Positions 1 through 7,669 of a stretch of DNA of 32,892 bases are shown here, piece after piece. Position 1 is the first letter of the stretch; each line of letters begins with the position of its first letter. The DNA is taken from assembly GCA_030628805.1 (NCBI GenBank), contig DAOVQG010000014.1:1-32892 (forward strand). Reading direction: 5' to 3'. The stretch is from JAGMDK01 sp023128695. Lineage in GTDB: Bacteria; Planctomycetota; Phycisphaerae; UBA1845; Fen-1342. The translations under genes were made by a program, and so were the position numbers. Under the pieces are notes generated by a model, which did not search any database, had not been told where the DNA came from, and saw nothing but the letters and a program-made list of their open reading frames with translations.

Positions 1-62
1 TCGTGGAAGGTTCCCACGTCCATGACCTTCGGGATCGGTGTCTTGTGGTTGTTGTCAGGCAT
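1..62 (-). CDS. 5' end of an unidentified gene (cut by window edge)
   Basis: An ATG on the minus strand at 62-60 opens a reading frame that runs without a stop to the window edge (20 codons, beginning MPDNNHKTPIPK). It is preceded by AAGGAG six bases before the start, a strong ribosome binding site, which is why I call it despite its shortness. The start lies 93 bp downstream of the HtrA stop on the same strand, so the two could be co-transcribed. I do not recognise the family from these residues. No function is proposed. Confidence 0.5.
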   Translation of the reverse strand, partial: MPDNNHKTPIPKVMDVGTFH

Positions 63-155
63 TGGTCTTCTCCTTGCTGTGGATCGTTAAAGCCTAACAA
101 ATACCATACTTGCGGACCGGAGTCAAGCAGAGAATCAGTTCACCTTATTACCCAT

Positions 156-1682
<1,527 letters not shown>

Positions 1683-1743
1683 AATGACGGTTACTCCTGT
1701 CAACGCCTCGGCGGCGATCGAACACTTCAGAGACGCCGTTATT

Positions 1744-1749
1744 ATTATA
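1744..1749 (-). promoter_or_regulatory. Possible -10 box for the HtrA gene
   Basis: The minus strand reads TATAAT here, about 60 bp upstream of the HtrA start, inside a locally AT-rich stretch in otherwise GC-rich DNA. No convincing -35 hexamer sits 16-18 bases upstream, so this is tentative. Confidence 0.3.
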
Positions 1750-1834
1750 TTGGATATCCCAAGCCGGATCGCCCGCTCTGTCTCCTCATTCGACGGCCTG
1801 GGTCCGCATCCTATTCTAGTACACTGTCCCGCCA

Positions 1835-1905
1835 AAAATGTGGGGTGGCGCGGGCGTCCCGCCCGTGTGATTCGCGGGCGGGACGCCCGCGCCACCCCAC
1901 ATTTT
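1835..1905. repeat. Perfect 31-bp inverted pair of GTGGC-headed palindromes (BIME-like)
   Basis: Positions 1835-1865 and 1875-1905 are perfect reverse complements, separated by a 9-base loop. Each arm contains a GTGGC head followed by the smaller palindrome CGGGCGTCCCGCCCG, so two head-bearing units face each other as in enterobacterial BIMEs. It lies between divergently transcribed genes. The arms begin with AAAA and end with TTTT, so it could also terminate transcription on both strands. A single copy of nearly the same unit occurs at 10491-10513. Confidence 0.9.
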
Positions 1906-2027
1906 GCGGGCTTTAGCCTGTTTGTGGAATTGCGGACCGGGCACTAAAGTGAAACGCCGGCGTGGCGCGACGCGGGACGTGCTCAGTCGCACTCGTGTGC
2001 GCGTTCGCGGAAGAGAAGGAGCCGGTC

Positions 2028-2912
2028 GTGACAGATACTCCCGAGCGTCCGGAATCGCCAGACGACAACACTCAACCAACCGGGGAAGTGATGTCGAAAG
2101 AAGTGAGCAAAACAGCCCGCGCGCGGGGCGTCCATGAAGTCGTTTTCACCAGCTTTCCGAAACTGCTGTTCATCTGGCCGCTGATCCTGCTGGGGTTCTT
2201 GTTTTACCTATTCGGTGCTCCCGTCACCGACGCCGAACCGGCGGATGAGCCCGCCGCCGCGCTGGTCCAGGCGACCGATCAGGCCGAGGCGGGCGATGAC
2301 GCGCCCCCGCCTGCGGCAACGGTCTCCCGGCGTCTCGAAGTCCTCGGCTGGATTTACCTCTGGGTCGCCGTGCTGGTGCTGCTGACGCTCGGGGTCGACC
2401 TCGACCGCAACCAGGCGGCGTTCTGGGTGATCCTGATCGGATTGATCTGGGTGCTCGGCCTCTGGCTGCGGGAGGCGCACCACTTCACGCTCTTCGGCGA
2501 CATCTACCGCTGGTTCGCCGGCCTGGACGTGCAGTACAACCGCGGCCTGGGCCTGGCGTTGAGCGTGATTCTGCTGGTGCCGTACGTGCTCATGCTCGTC
2601 TGGGCACGGATCAACAACCGCTGGCGGATCACGCACAACGAGTTCGAGCACTACTCGTTCGGCAAGATGGACGATTCTCTCGGCCGCGGGGCCAAGACGA
2701 TCCGCACCAGCTTCACCGACATATTCGAGTTGCTGCTCGGCCTGTCGGGCACGCTGGTGGTCTACAACGCCACCGGCACCAAGGAGCTCCGCCGCATCCC
2801 ACACGTGATGTTCCTGCCCTTCCGCCGCCGCCGGCTGAACCGGATCCTGGAAAAGACGGCGATCACGGCGGCGCAGATGGAGGAGGAAGAAGAGGATGAT
2901 GAGGATATGTAG
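2028..2912 (+). CDS. Uncharacterised four-helix membrane protein
   Basis: A 294-residue protein that I do not recognise beyond its topology. GTG 2028 is chosen as start because AAGGAG lies six bases upstream. The ATG at 1962 has no such site and sits next to the repeat. Hydrophobic segments are visible at roughly residues 42-63, 114-131, 139-155 and 184-204. After a stretch rich in Ala, Glu and Asp between helices 1 and 2, the C-terminal third is soluble. The protein ends in a run of acidic residues (MEEEEEDDEDM). Its last 56 codons are duplicated 2,166 bp downstream. Function unknown. Confidence 0.8.
   Translation: MTDTPERPESPDDNTQPTGEVMSKEVSKTARARGVHEVVFTSFPKLLFIWPLILLGFLFYLFGAPVTDAEPADEPAAALVQATDQAEAGDDAPPPAATVSRRLEVLGWIYLWVAVLVLLTLGVDLDRNQAAFWVILIGLIWVLGLWLREAHHFTLFGDIYRWFAGLDVQYNRGLGLALSVILLVPYVLMLVWARINNRWRITHNEFEHYSFGKMDDSLGRGAKTIRTSFTDIFELLLGLSGTLVVYNATGTKELRRIPHVMFLPFRRRRLNRILEKTAITAAQMEEEEEDDEDM
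2746..2912 (+). repeat. Direct repeat, copy A: 3' end of the membrane protein gene
   Basis: This segment recurs at 4912-5078 in the same orientation with no gaps and about eight substitutions, five of them in one 9-base patch. The copies encode FRRRRLNRIL here and FIRKRLNRIL there. The two copies bracket the whole 2.0-kb RAYT-containing island. Confidence 0.9.
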
Positions 2913-2939
2913 GAAAGCAGGTTACATGGAAGTTCGGGG

Positions 2940-2960
2940 GAAAAGGCTCCTGACCCCTTT
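2940..2960 (-). repeat. GGGGTCAGGAGCC motif (inverted copy)
   Basis: On the minus strand this reads AAAGGGGTCAGGAGCC followed by TTTTC. It is the motif found at 4065-4100 upstream of the RAYT and, inverted, at 4801-4823 downstream. It directly abuts the gene-end remnant at 2965-3033. Confidence 0.8.
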
Positions 2961-2964
2961 CCCC

Positions 2965-3033
2965 CGCTGGGTCGCCACGACCGGCGAAAAGGGACCGTGG
3001 AGCGAAACGGCGAGTGCGACGATTGGGGCGTAG
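2965..3033 (+). pseudogene. Remnant: C-terminal 22 codons of a decayed gene (WSETASATIGA end)
   Basis: An open frame without a start encodes RWVATTGEKGPWSETASA followed by TIGA and a stop. The same C-terminus, with diverged flanks, is encoded at 10682-10819 by another startless fragment. Two copies with conserved residues and stop indicate a shared ancestral gene, of which only the 3' ends remain. The family is not identified. The sequence pattern resembles the last strand of a fibronectin-type domain, which is a guess. Confidence 0.55.
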
Positions 3034-3063
3034 CTGGCTGTGTCGAAACAGAGAGGTCTAACA

Positions 3064-3525
3064 ATGGAAATCGACTGGGCAGAGTGGGAGCAGTGGACGA
3101 ACTTCAAGTCGCTTAGTTTCTCGACGGTGCCTACGGGGGCAGGAGCTTATGTGATCGCCACCGACCGACCACTCCAACGCGCCGTCGGAACCGATGCGGA
3201 CGGCATTATTGATGTTGGGCAATCGGCGCACCTTCGTCAGCGATTGCGAGCCTTCCGGTCTTGTGCCACGAACCGGTATCGTGAAGGCCATATGGCCGGC
3301 TGGCGATTCGGGGTTTTCCGTCTTGCTCATCATTTCCCGCTGGACACTCTCCTTGTTAGGTGGAAGGCCACTCGTGACGCCGACGAGGCACGTGGCGTTG
3401 AGGCGGACCTCATGTTTCAGTACTTCCGCTGTCATACAGAGCTACCACCGTTGAACTACAGCTTCACGTGGGCAAATAACATTGACCTCAAGATTTTTGA
3501 CGATGAGGCTGTGTGGACGCGTTAA
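3064..3525 (+). CDS. GIY-YIG-like hypothetical protein
   Basis: A 153-residue protein. ATG 3064 is preferred over 3040 because GAGAGG lies eight bases upstream. Residues about 24-63 carry a degenerate GIY-YIG pattern: GAYVIATDRP, a spacer, then DGIIDVGQSAHLRQRLRAF, which resembles the second strand and the Arg-bearing helix of that nuclease fold. The canonical tyrosines are not conserved, so nuclease activity is doubtful. The gene opens the accessory island between the duplicated gene ends. Its last 84 bp overlap, tail to tail, the small minus-strand gene at 3442-3678. It could be a stand-alone nuclease-like protein of unknown role. Confidence 0.65.
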   Translation: MEIDWAEWEQWTNFKSLSFSTVPTGAGAYVIATDRPLQRAVGTDADGIIDVGQSAHLRQRLRAFRSCATNRYREGHMAGWRFGVFRLAHHFPLDTLLVRWKATRDADEARGVEADLMFQYFRCHTELPPLNYSFTWANNIDLKIFDDEAVWTR

Positions 3526-3678
3526 AGCGTCGTCCTGGAGCGTGTCCAGGAGGTGAATGACCCCTGACAGCGCTACTGCCTCGGCCGAACCTTCCGGCTG
3601 GCGTTGCCGCAACTTCAGCAGGGTAAGTTTCTGTCGATGGAGTAGCCCCCAATCGACACCGTTCAGTGATTCAAACAT
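3442..3678 (-). CDS. Small hypothetical protein, 78 aa
   Basis: ATG 3678 is preceded by GGAGG eight bases upstream, the best ribosome binding site in the island, which supports a real gene. The product starts MFESLNGVDWGLLHRQKLTL and is predicted mainly helical (LHRQKLTLLKLRQRQ, ALSGVIHLLDTLQDDAL). The last 27 or so residues are read from the antisense of the GIY-YIG-like gene and have a different character, so the natural C-terminus may have been replaced when the two genes were brought tail to tail. Family not recognised. Confidence 0.5.
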   Translation of the reverse strand: MFESLNGVDWGLLHRQKLTLLKLRQRQPEGSAEAVALSGVIHLLDTLQDDALTRPHSLIVKNLEVNVICPREAVVQRW

Positions 3679-3756
3679 GTTTAGCACCTCCGTTTTTGTG
3701 CCTGAGATGGCACGCTTCACAGCGTGAGTGTGCCATCGAAACCAAATACAACTCGG

Positions 3757-3774
3757 TCCGCGCACGTGCGCGGA
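3757..3774. repeat. Perfect 18-bp palindrome
   Basis: TCCGCGCACGTGCGCGGA is fully self-complementary without a loop. It lies in the gap upstream of the small minus-strand gene. It could be a dimeric-protein site or a restriction-rich chance palindrome. No partner is known. Confidence 0.5.
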
Positions 3775-3815
3775 CTCCTGGCTAATAACAGGGGTTCTGG
3801 AAACCTACTGGGGGA

Positions 3816-4060
3816 TTAGTGGTGGGACTTGGCGGGGGGTATGTTCTTCACCGAACCGTCATGGAATCGGATCCGCACCTTGCCGTTGGGAAACACCTTG
3901 ACGAACTTCCATTTCTGCTCGATGCGCTGCAGCGCGTCGAGGGTGCTCCGCCGCAGCTGTTCGTCAGGGCCGATGAGCTGCATCCAGAAACGATCGAGTT
4001 CCTGTTGGAACCCCCACTCCTGGGTGTCGTAGGTATCGCCCTCATCGCTCCATCCGCCGG
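3816..4060 (-). pseudogene. Truncated minus-strand gene, last 81 codons
   Basis: The minus strand holds an open frame ending at TAA 3818-3816. It encodes a protein-like C-terminus: GDTYDTQEWGFQQELDRFWM, later LRRSTLDALQRIEQKWKFVK, then FPNGKVRIRFHDGSVKNIPP. No start codon with a ribosome binding site is present. Upstream, the frame runs straight into the repeated GGGGTCAG motifs at 4065-4100, so the 5' part was probably lost when the RAYT unit arrived. Composition and charge pattern look like a genuine protein. The family is not identified. Confidence 0.55.
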
Positions 4061-4064
4061 ACCG

Positions 4065-4100
4065 AAAGGGGTCAGACCGAAAGGGGTCAGGAGCCTTTTC
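4065..4100 (+). repeat. Upstream RAYT flank: tandem GGGGTCAG and GGGGTCAGGAGCC motifs
   Basis: AAAGGGGTCAG at 4065-4075 is repeated four bases later as AAAGGGGTCAGGAGCC plus TTTTC (4080-4100). An inverted copy lies just after the conserved part of the RAYT gene at 4801-4823 and another at 2940-2960. A related one is at 12614. RAYT genes are typically bordered by the short elements they act on, so these are candidate REP-type ends. Confidence 0.75.
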
Positions 4101-4137
4101 TTGACGGGGAATAGCTTTGTTGGTATCTCATGCGGTC

Positions 4138-4974
4138 ATGCCTCGTGCTCCTCGTGCAGATGAAGGTGGCTTGATTTATCACGTCTTGAACCGCGGCAAT
4201 GCGCGTGCGGAGATTTTCTTTGACGCCGACGATTATGAGCTGTTTGAAGCCATTCTCGCTGAGGGCTTGCAGCGTACGCCGCTGCGTATTCTGTGCTACT
4301 GTCTAATGCCGAATCATTGGCACTTGGTGTTGTGGCCCAGAGAGGATGGTGACCTGTCGAGCTTCATGTATTGGGTGGGCATGACGCACACGCAGCGCTG
4401 GCATGCGAAGTTTGAGACCACTGGGTCTGGCCATTTGTATCAGGGGCGGTACAAGTCCTTTCCGGTCCAAACCGATGAACACTTTTTGACAGTCTGCCGC
4501 TATGTGGAACGGAATCCACTGCGAGCTAAATTGGTCCGCAAAGCGGAGAATTGGCGCTGGTCGAGTTTGTATAAGCGACTGCAAGACCAGCACACGCTGC
4601 TTACACCATGGCCTGTCGAGGCGCCCAGGAACTGGGTCGAACGTGTAAATGCTGCTGAAACCGCGGCTGAACTTGAGCGGATGCGACGATCAGTGAACCG
4701 CAATCGCCCATATGGCAGCCCCGCCTGGCAAGCGCGCACCGCCAAGCGGCTCGGACTCGAATCCACGATACGGCCGAGTGGCAGGCCAAAGAAGAAATCC
4801 GAAAAAGGCTCCTGCCCCCTTTTCCCCCTTTTCCCCTTTTCCTTTTCTGTTTTTCTGTTTTCTGCCTTTTCTGTTCTTTTCTGTTTTCTGTTCTGCCTTT
4901 TCTGCCTTTGGCGGGCACGCTGGTGGTCTACAACGCCACCGGCACCAAGGAGCTCCGCCGCATCCCGCACGTGA
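4138..4974 (+). CDS. REP-associated tyrosine transposase (RAYT, Y1/HUH family)
   Basis: Residues 1-220 match the RAYT family of single-strand DNA transposases related to IS200/IS605 TnpA. Visible hallmarks are MPRAPRADEGGLIYHVLNRG at the N-terminus, the metal-binding HUH motif as His60-Trp-His62 in MPNHWHLVLWP, and the nucleophile Tyr122 in RYVERNPLRAKLV. The C-terminal GRPKK at about 215-219 is where such proteins usually end. Here no stop follows. The frame continues for about 58 residues through a GGCTCCTGCCCCC motif, a polypyrimidine tract and into the duplicated gene end, giving a low-complexity Phe/Leu/Cys tail. ATG 4138 is taken as start by family resemblance. There is no clear ribosome binding site, typical for tightly limited transposases. 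It is probably the agent that placed the flanking motifs. Confidence 0.9.
   Translation: MPRAPRADEGGLIYHVLNRGNARAEIFFDADDYELFEAILAEGLQRTPLRILCYCLMPNHWHLVLWPREDGDLSSFMYWVGMTHTQRWHAKFETTGSGHLYQGRYKSFPVQTDEHFLTVCRYVERNPLRAKLVRKAENWRWSSLYKRLQDQHTLLTPWPVEAPRNWVERVNAAETAAELERMRRSVNRNRPYGSPAWQARTAKRLGLESTIRPSGRPKKKSEKGSCPLFPLFPFSFSVFLFSAFSVLFCFLFCLFCLWRARWWSTTPPAPRSSAASRT
4801..4909. repeat. Downstream RAYT flank: inverted motif plus polypyrimidine tract
   Basis: 4801-4823 (GAAAAAGGCTCCTGCCCCC then TTTT) is the inverted, one-base-variant copy of the 4080-4100 motif. It is followed by about 85 bases of almost pure pyrimidine with repeated TTTTCTG units. On the minus strand this is an A/G-rich CAGAAAA repeat. 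The tract ends exactly where the duplicated gene end begins. Confidence 0.8.
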
Positions 4975-5078
4975 TGTTCCTGCCCTTCATCCGCAAGCGG
5001 CTGAACCGGATCCTGGAAAAGACGGCGATCACGGCGGGGCAGATGGAGGAGGAGGAAGAGGATGATGAGGATATGTAG
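4912..5078 (+). pseudogene. Duplicated 3' end of the membrane protein gene (copy B)
   Basis: A startless copy of the last 167 bp of the gene at 2028-2912, about 95% identical and including its stop codon. It encodes the same acidic C-terminus. It most likely arose by duplication or unequal recombination together with the island. It is not expected to be translated on its own. Confidence 0.85.
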
Positions 5079-5132
5079 GGGCAAAATGCCGCTGGGCACG
5101 TCGAACGGACACGACAGGGGAGCGGTGTCCGA

Positions 5133-5813
5133 CTAGGTTTTATCACCTATCGTAGCATGGGGGTTGCGATGATCGTGCAGCTCCCGAAGCAGGGCATAAT
5201 AACGAGCTTCCGTGCACTCATCCTCAGTGACCGCATCAATCAGTTTTACCCAGGGTTCAGGACCTTGGTGAGTCACCGGCTGGTATAGCATCATCACTAC
5301 GTTTTCAAACTTTTCACCGGGATCGGTGTACTGTTCACGGCCGCTAATCGTCGCGAGGAGTTTGGTTGCGCGGGCGAACGTGCTCACGGAGCGAGTGCCG
5401 GTATGATCCTGCGCTGCCGCTGCCGGAAACGCAAAGAGCGCACAAACGACTGCATAAGGGAAACGCATGTGGAGCGTGATCGCCTCGGTGCATAGATCGG
5501 CGAACCGATTTTTCAGATTCTTGCCGAACTGCGCGAAGTTAATGGTTTTGATCGAAACCGCGAGCAACAACCCGTGTTGCTCATCTGAATACGTGACATC
5601 AACCCGTTTCGGACCGAGCCCACCTTGAAACGTTCGTTCTCCAGGACCCCGACGTTTTGGATATACCGGGACAAAGCCCACGCCCTGAAGCCCGGCGGCG
5701 ACTTCGGTTGCCAAGTGCTTCGAGAGTAGTTCAGAGTAGCGTTTCTTTGCGGCCCGCTCGGTTTCGTCGGGAGGAATAGGGCCGGCAGCTTTTACGGCAT
5801 CAACAAGACTCAC
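5133..5813 (-). CDS. Putative type II restriction endonuclease
   Basis: A 226-residue protein starting with GTG 5813, whose GTGA overlaps the stop of the upstream methyltransferase gene by four bases, so translation is probably coupled. Position and size fit the restriction partner of a type II system. A PD-(D/E)XK-like core is visible: Asp72 in PKRVDVTYSDE, a hydrophobic strand, then Ser87-Ile-Lys89 in LLLAVSIKTINF. Serine takes the place of the usual Glu/Asp, a variant known in some restriction enzymes. Glu28 or Glu38 in the preceding helix may complete the site. The target sequence cannot be predicted. Assignment rests on context plus this motif. Confidence 0.75.
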   Translation of the reverse strand: MSLVDAVKAAGPIPPDETERAAKKRYSELLSKHLATEVAAGLQGVGFVPVYPKRRGPGERTFQGGLGPKRVDVTYSDEQHGLLLAVSIKTINFAQFGKNLKNRFADLCTEAITLHMRFPYAVVCALFAFPAAAAQDHTGTRSVSTFARATKLLATISGREQYTDPGEKFENVVMMLYQPVTHQGPEPWVKLIDAVTEDECTEARYYALLRELHDHRNPHATIGDKT

Positions 5814-7525
5814 GCCGCCGACCCCCGTGCATATCGGCGCCGGCGCAGGAGGTCCGCGGCGTCACGCAGAACCCGGCACTCCTTCTTGCTAAGACCGAGG
5901 CCAACTCTAAGAATCATTGTATCAGCGAGGTCCAAAGCCGTGTCGGCGGCGCCGGATCGCTGTAACGAGTCAAGTTCCGTAGCGAGGTTACGCAAGGCTT
6001 CGTAGTTGGCAGGGTAGCTGGGGACGACCACACGTTGTGCTTCCGTAGGCTCGAGCTTGAGCATGCCCCCCCCCAGTGCATGCCCTTCAATCTCCGCACT
6101 GAAACGACACAGTGACGTACACCACAAGGCTCCGAGCCCATCACCGGTTATGTGAACGTCCGGGTGAATTCTCACCACGTGAAGATTGTTCGGAGCTACC
6201 GCTTCGGCATCATTAGCCACCAGGCGCGGCGTAGAACCGCTCATATAAGTCAAAAGCGCGTCGGGTTGATAAACGTGAGGAACGCGATACCACGGCGATC
6301 GGGAGCGACACTTATACGCCTTTGGCACTCCTTTTTGCTCGCCGAATTCAATGTATTTCTGGACGGTGCGCGGCAGTTGTGAATCTGAACGTATCGCCAG
6401 CAGGAGGCGGGCATGGTCCTTACTAACCGCATCCTCCCAATCGTCCGTTGTAAAACGCAGTCCTCGGAGAGCACGGCTTTTGATAATGGCACGCCGGAGA
6501 AATCGTTGAGGTATTGACCAATCCGCCACGGCCTGGGGAGTCAAATGGAAATAGTTGTTACATCCTGTTACATAGCCAATGCCCACATCGGCGAGGTCTC
6601 CCAGACGATTGGTCCAGTGATGTTTCCTCAATTCATCGTACAGATCCCGAGCCAACGCCGGCACGAAATATTCCACCAGCTTCTGACGCCCGCTGGTAAG
6701 TTTCTCGGCGTCAACCCGACGGGTTCCACGGAGCGGGATCGTGCCCCGCCGCCGCAGAGAGGCCAGCGCGCCTGCGGATGCCAAATCGCGCCACAGAATG
6801 GCAGCCGGTCCTTCAGCTTTCCCCTCCGCGAGGAGCAGGAGCGTGTCTTCATTCAAGTCTGGAAAGAGCTTCCTCTTAAAAGTTAGTAAGGTTAGTCGAT
6901 GGAATATGCTCGACAAGTGCTGGAGCACCGGCAGTGCGTACGCTGCCTGCATCAACTCCATTGGCAACACCATCGCCAGCCGTCCGCCCCTGTTCAGACG
7001 CGCGCTGCAATGCACAACGAATGGCGCCCACGAACTCGAAAGCGAGGATAATCTGACGCCCTCCGCGGCAGCCCTGCGCAGGGCCTTCTGCCGAACCTGA
7101 CCCGAAAAACGATGATACCTGACGAACGGAGGATTGCCGACAATTACGTCAACCCGCTTGTCGGCCGAGCTGTCTCTGTCGAAGAAATCCCCCCGCCGAA
7201 GGTTGCGTTGATCGACGCTGAATTCATCGGTGAGTTTTGCACTGATCCGATGATGTACTTCGGCATCGATCTCGACTCCATACACGCTCGCTGACGGTTC
7301 ACCACCCAATGTGCGAAGACGCTTGCACGCGGAGCGAAGAAAAACACCGCCACCGAAACTGGGGTCCAGGATCGTGTCGCGCGGCGAACGGACTGACCAC
7401 CAAACCAGAAAGTCGGCAATTTGCGAATCGGTGTAGAAAACCCCCAACTCTTTCGCGATGTCACGCGCTTGGCCCGGTTCACTTTCGCCAGGGGTATCTC
7501 CAAAAAGGAGTTGTTCTCCAGCCAT
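5810..7525 (-). CDS. N6-adenine DNA methyltransferase (type II, TaqI/Eco57I-like)
   Basis: A 571-residue modification enzyme that transfers a methyl group from S-adenosylmethionine to adenine in DNA, protecting it from the linked endonuclease. Motif I (AdoMet binding) is TILDPSFGGGVFLRSA at about 51-66. An acidic residue after strand 2 is in VYGVEIDAEV (81-90). Motif IV, the catalytic NPPF, is at 131-134 in VDVIVGNPPFVRYHRF. The C-terminal half (about 300-571) is the likely target recognition region. The order methylase then nuclease lets modification precede cutting. Composition is slightly less GC-rich than the neighbours, consistent with acquisition. Confidence 0.92.
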   Translation of the reverse strand: MAGEQLLFGDTPGESEPGQARDIAKELGVFYTDSQIADFLVWWSVRSPRDTILDPSFGGGVFLRSACKRLRTLGGEPSASVYGVEIDAEVHHRISAKLTDEFSVDQRNLRRGDFFDRDSSADKRVDVIVGNPPFVRYHRFSGQVRQKALRRAAAEGVRLSSLSSSWAPFVVHCSARLNRGGRLAMVLPMELMQAAYALPVLQHLSSIFHRLTLLTFKRKLFPDLNEDTLLLLAEGKAEGPAAILWRDLASAGALASLRRRGTIPLRGTRRVDAEKLTSGRQKLVEYFVPALARDLYDELRKHHWTNRLGDLADVGIGYVTGCNNYFHLTPQAVADWSIPQRFLRRAIIKSRALRGLRFTTDDWEDAVSKDHARLLLAIRSDSQLPRTVQKYIEFGEQKGVPKAYKCRSRSPWYRVPHVYQPDALLTYMSGSTPRLVANDAEAVAPNNLHVVRIHPDVHITGDGLGALWCTSLCRFSAEIEGHALGGGMLKLEPTEAQRVVVPSYPANYEALRNLATELDSLQRSGAADTALDLADTMILRVGLGLSKKECRVLRDAADLLRRRRYARGSAA

Positions 7526-7669
7526 TTCAGGATCACTCCAGCGATGCTCAAGAACCCAGGTGCTTCTGCTTACAGTATTCTGGATGATGCTAGGCGTGTC
7601 AACCCACTCCGGGACCTTAACGCAATAGCATCAACCGGATCCCCTTATGCCTCGCAGCAATAATGACAG

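Noticed and set aside
4712..5065. Plus-strand frame over the polypyrimidine tract and copy B
   Set aside because: Frame differs from both the RAYT and the duplicated gene end. It is open only through low complexity.
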